Below, piece after piece: positions 63,761 to 64,000 of a stretch of DNA of 64,000 nucleotides; within the stretch, counting starts at the first letter, position 1, and every line of letters starts with the position of its first letter. The stretch covers positions 88,134,007 through 88,198,006 of the forward strand of contig CM042027.1 in NCBI GenBank assembly GCA_023525975.1, written 5' to 3'. This stretch comes from Smallanthus sonchifolius (Eukaryota; Streptophyta; Magnoliopsida; Asterales; Asteraceae). The position numbers were made by a program, and so were the translations under genes. The notes under the pieces are model-generated. The model did no database searches, was not told where the DNA came from, and saw nothing but the letters and a program-made list of their open reading frames with translations.

Positions 63761-64000
63761 TGTTGGGCCCAGCTGTCAGACCCAGATTCCTTGAATAGAG
63801 ACTCCGATTTTGCCAATTAAAGATTATAAGTGTAATCCACGTAAATCATTGATTGATTTGATTAACACGTTTATTTAGGTATTTAATTGTCAATTTTAAG
63901 ATTTGGCAATAATTGTCAAATTTAGAAATTCCCTATATAAAGAGGTTTGATGTAATGTTTTAATCATTGAATAATATATCTATTTTGAGAATTTTCTCAG
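63761..64000 (+). mobile_element. start of another LTR, cut by the window edge
   Basis: It starts TGTTGGGCCCAGCTGTCAG, has a TATA box CCCTATATAAAGAGG (TATATAA 63934-63940) and continues with TTGAATAATATATC wording typical of LTR R/U5. The start resembles TGTTGGGC at 17513. Confidence 0.45.

Overview
The window is nuclear DNA of a flowering plant. Its host genes are plant-type and intron-containing: a gibberellin 2-oxidase, a ROP-interacting coiled-coil protein, a B-box zinc-finger protein and a clade III-type glutamate receptor-like channel. They lie far apart in AT-rich DNA crowded with nested plant transposons. A eudicot is clear; Asteraceae is my guess from the look of the repeats and cannot be proved from the sequence alone.

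Region by region. 1-5.8 kb: 3' part of a dead Tat-lineage Ty3/gypsy element: RNase H-integrase, an array of about ten 86-bp repeats, a spliced antisense accessory ORF, and a probable 3' LTR. 5.9-12.4 kb: SINEs and MITEs, then a degraded Athila-type element on the minus strand (LTR, tRNA-Asp-type primer site, gag remnant) into which a hAT element carrying a second hAT inserted. 12.4-22.3 kb: no host gene; a dense set of hAT, Harbinger, MULE foldback and Helitron copies, several with perfect target-site duplications. 22.7-25.7 kb: a complete three-exon GA 2-oxidase. 26-30.6 kb: a Harbinger transposase relic, repeats and a tRNA-Glu pseudogene. 30.9-32.3 kb: an ICR/RIP-like gene (minus) with an apparent frameshift just before its conserved C-terminus. 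35.9-37.2 kb: an importin-5 fragment between roughly 400-bp inverted repeats (Pack-MULE-like). 40.85-47.26 kb: a 6.4-kb MULE with a FAR1-type transposase fused to an OTU cysteine-protease domain, a second ATHILA-ORF1-like gene, and clusters of paired inverted 14-nt motifs; it is disabled by a few point lesions. 48.6-49.1 kb: a DEAD-box helicase fragment just before a Helitron end. 51.5-53.5 kb: a complete B-box gene whose first intron is largely nested Helitrons. 54.5-58.5 kb: a complete six-exon GLR gene (minus). 59.8-60.5 kb: a 5'-truncated L1 with a perfect 16-bp target duplication. 62.5-64 kb: a possible first exon of a gene running off the window, followed by a truncated SINE and LTRs.

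The host genes do not form a pathway cluster; each is an independent plant gene. What joins the window is transposon activity: elements sit in introns of the GA 2-oxidase (SINE), the B-box gene (Helitrons) and the GLR gene (foldback MITE), and two elements carry pieces of host genes (importin-5, DEAD-box helicase). The least ordinary object is the MULE at 40.85-47.26 kb, with its transposase-OTU fusion, second accessory gene and motif array.
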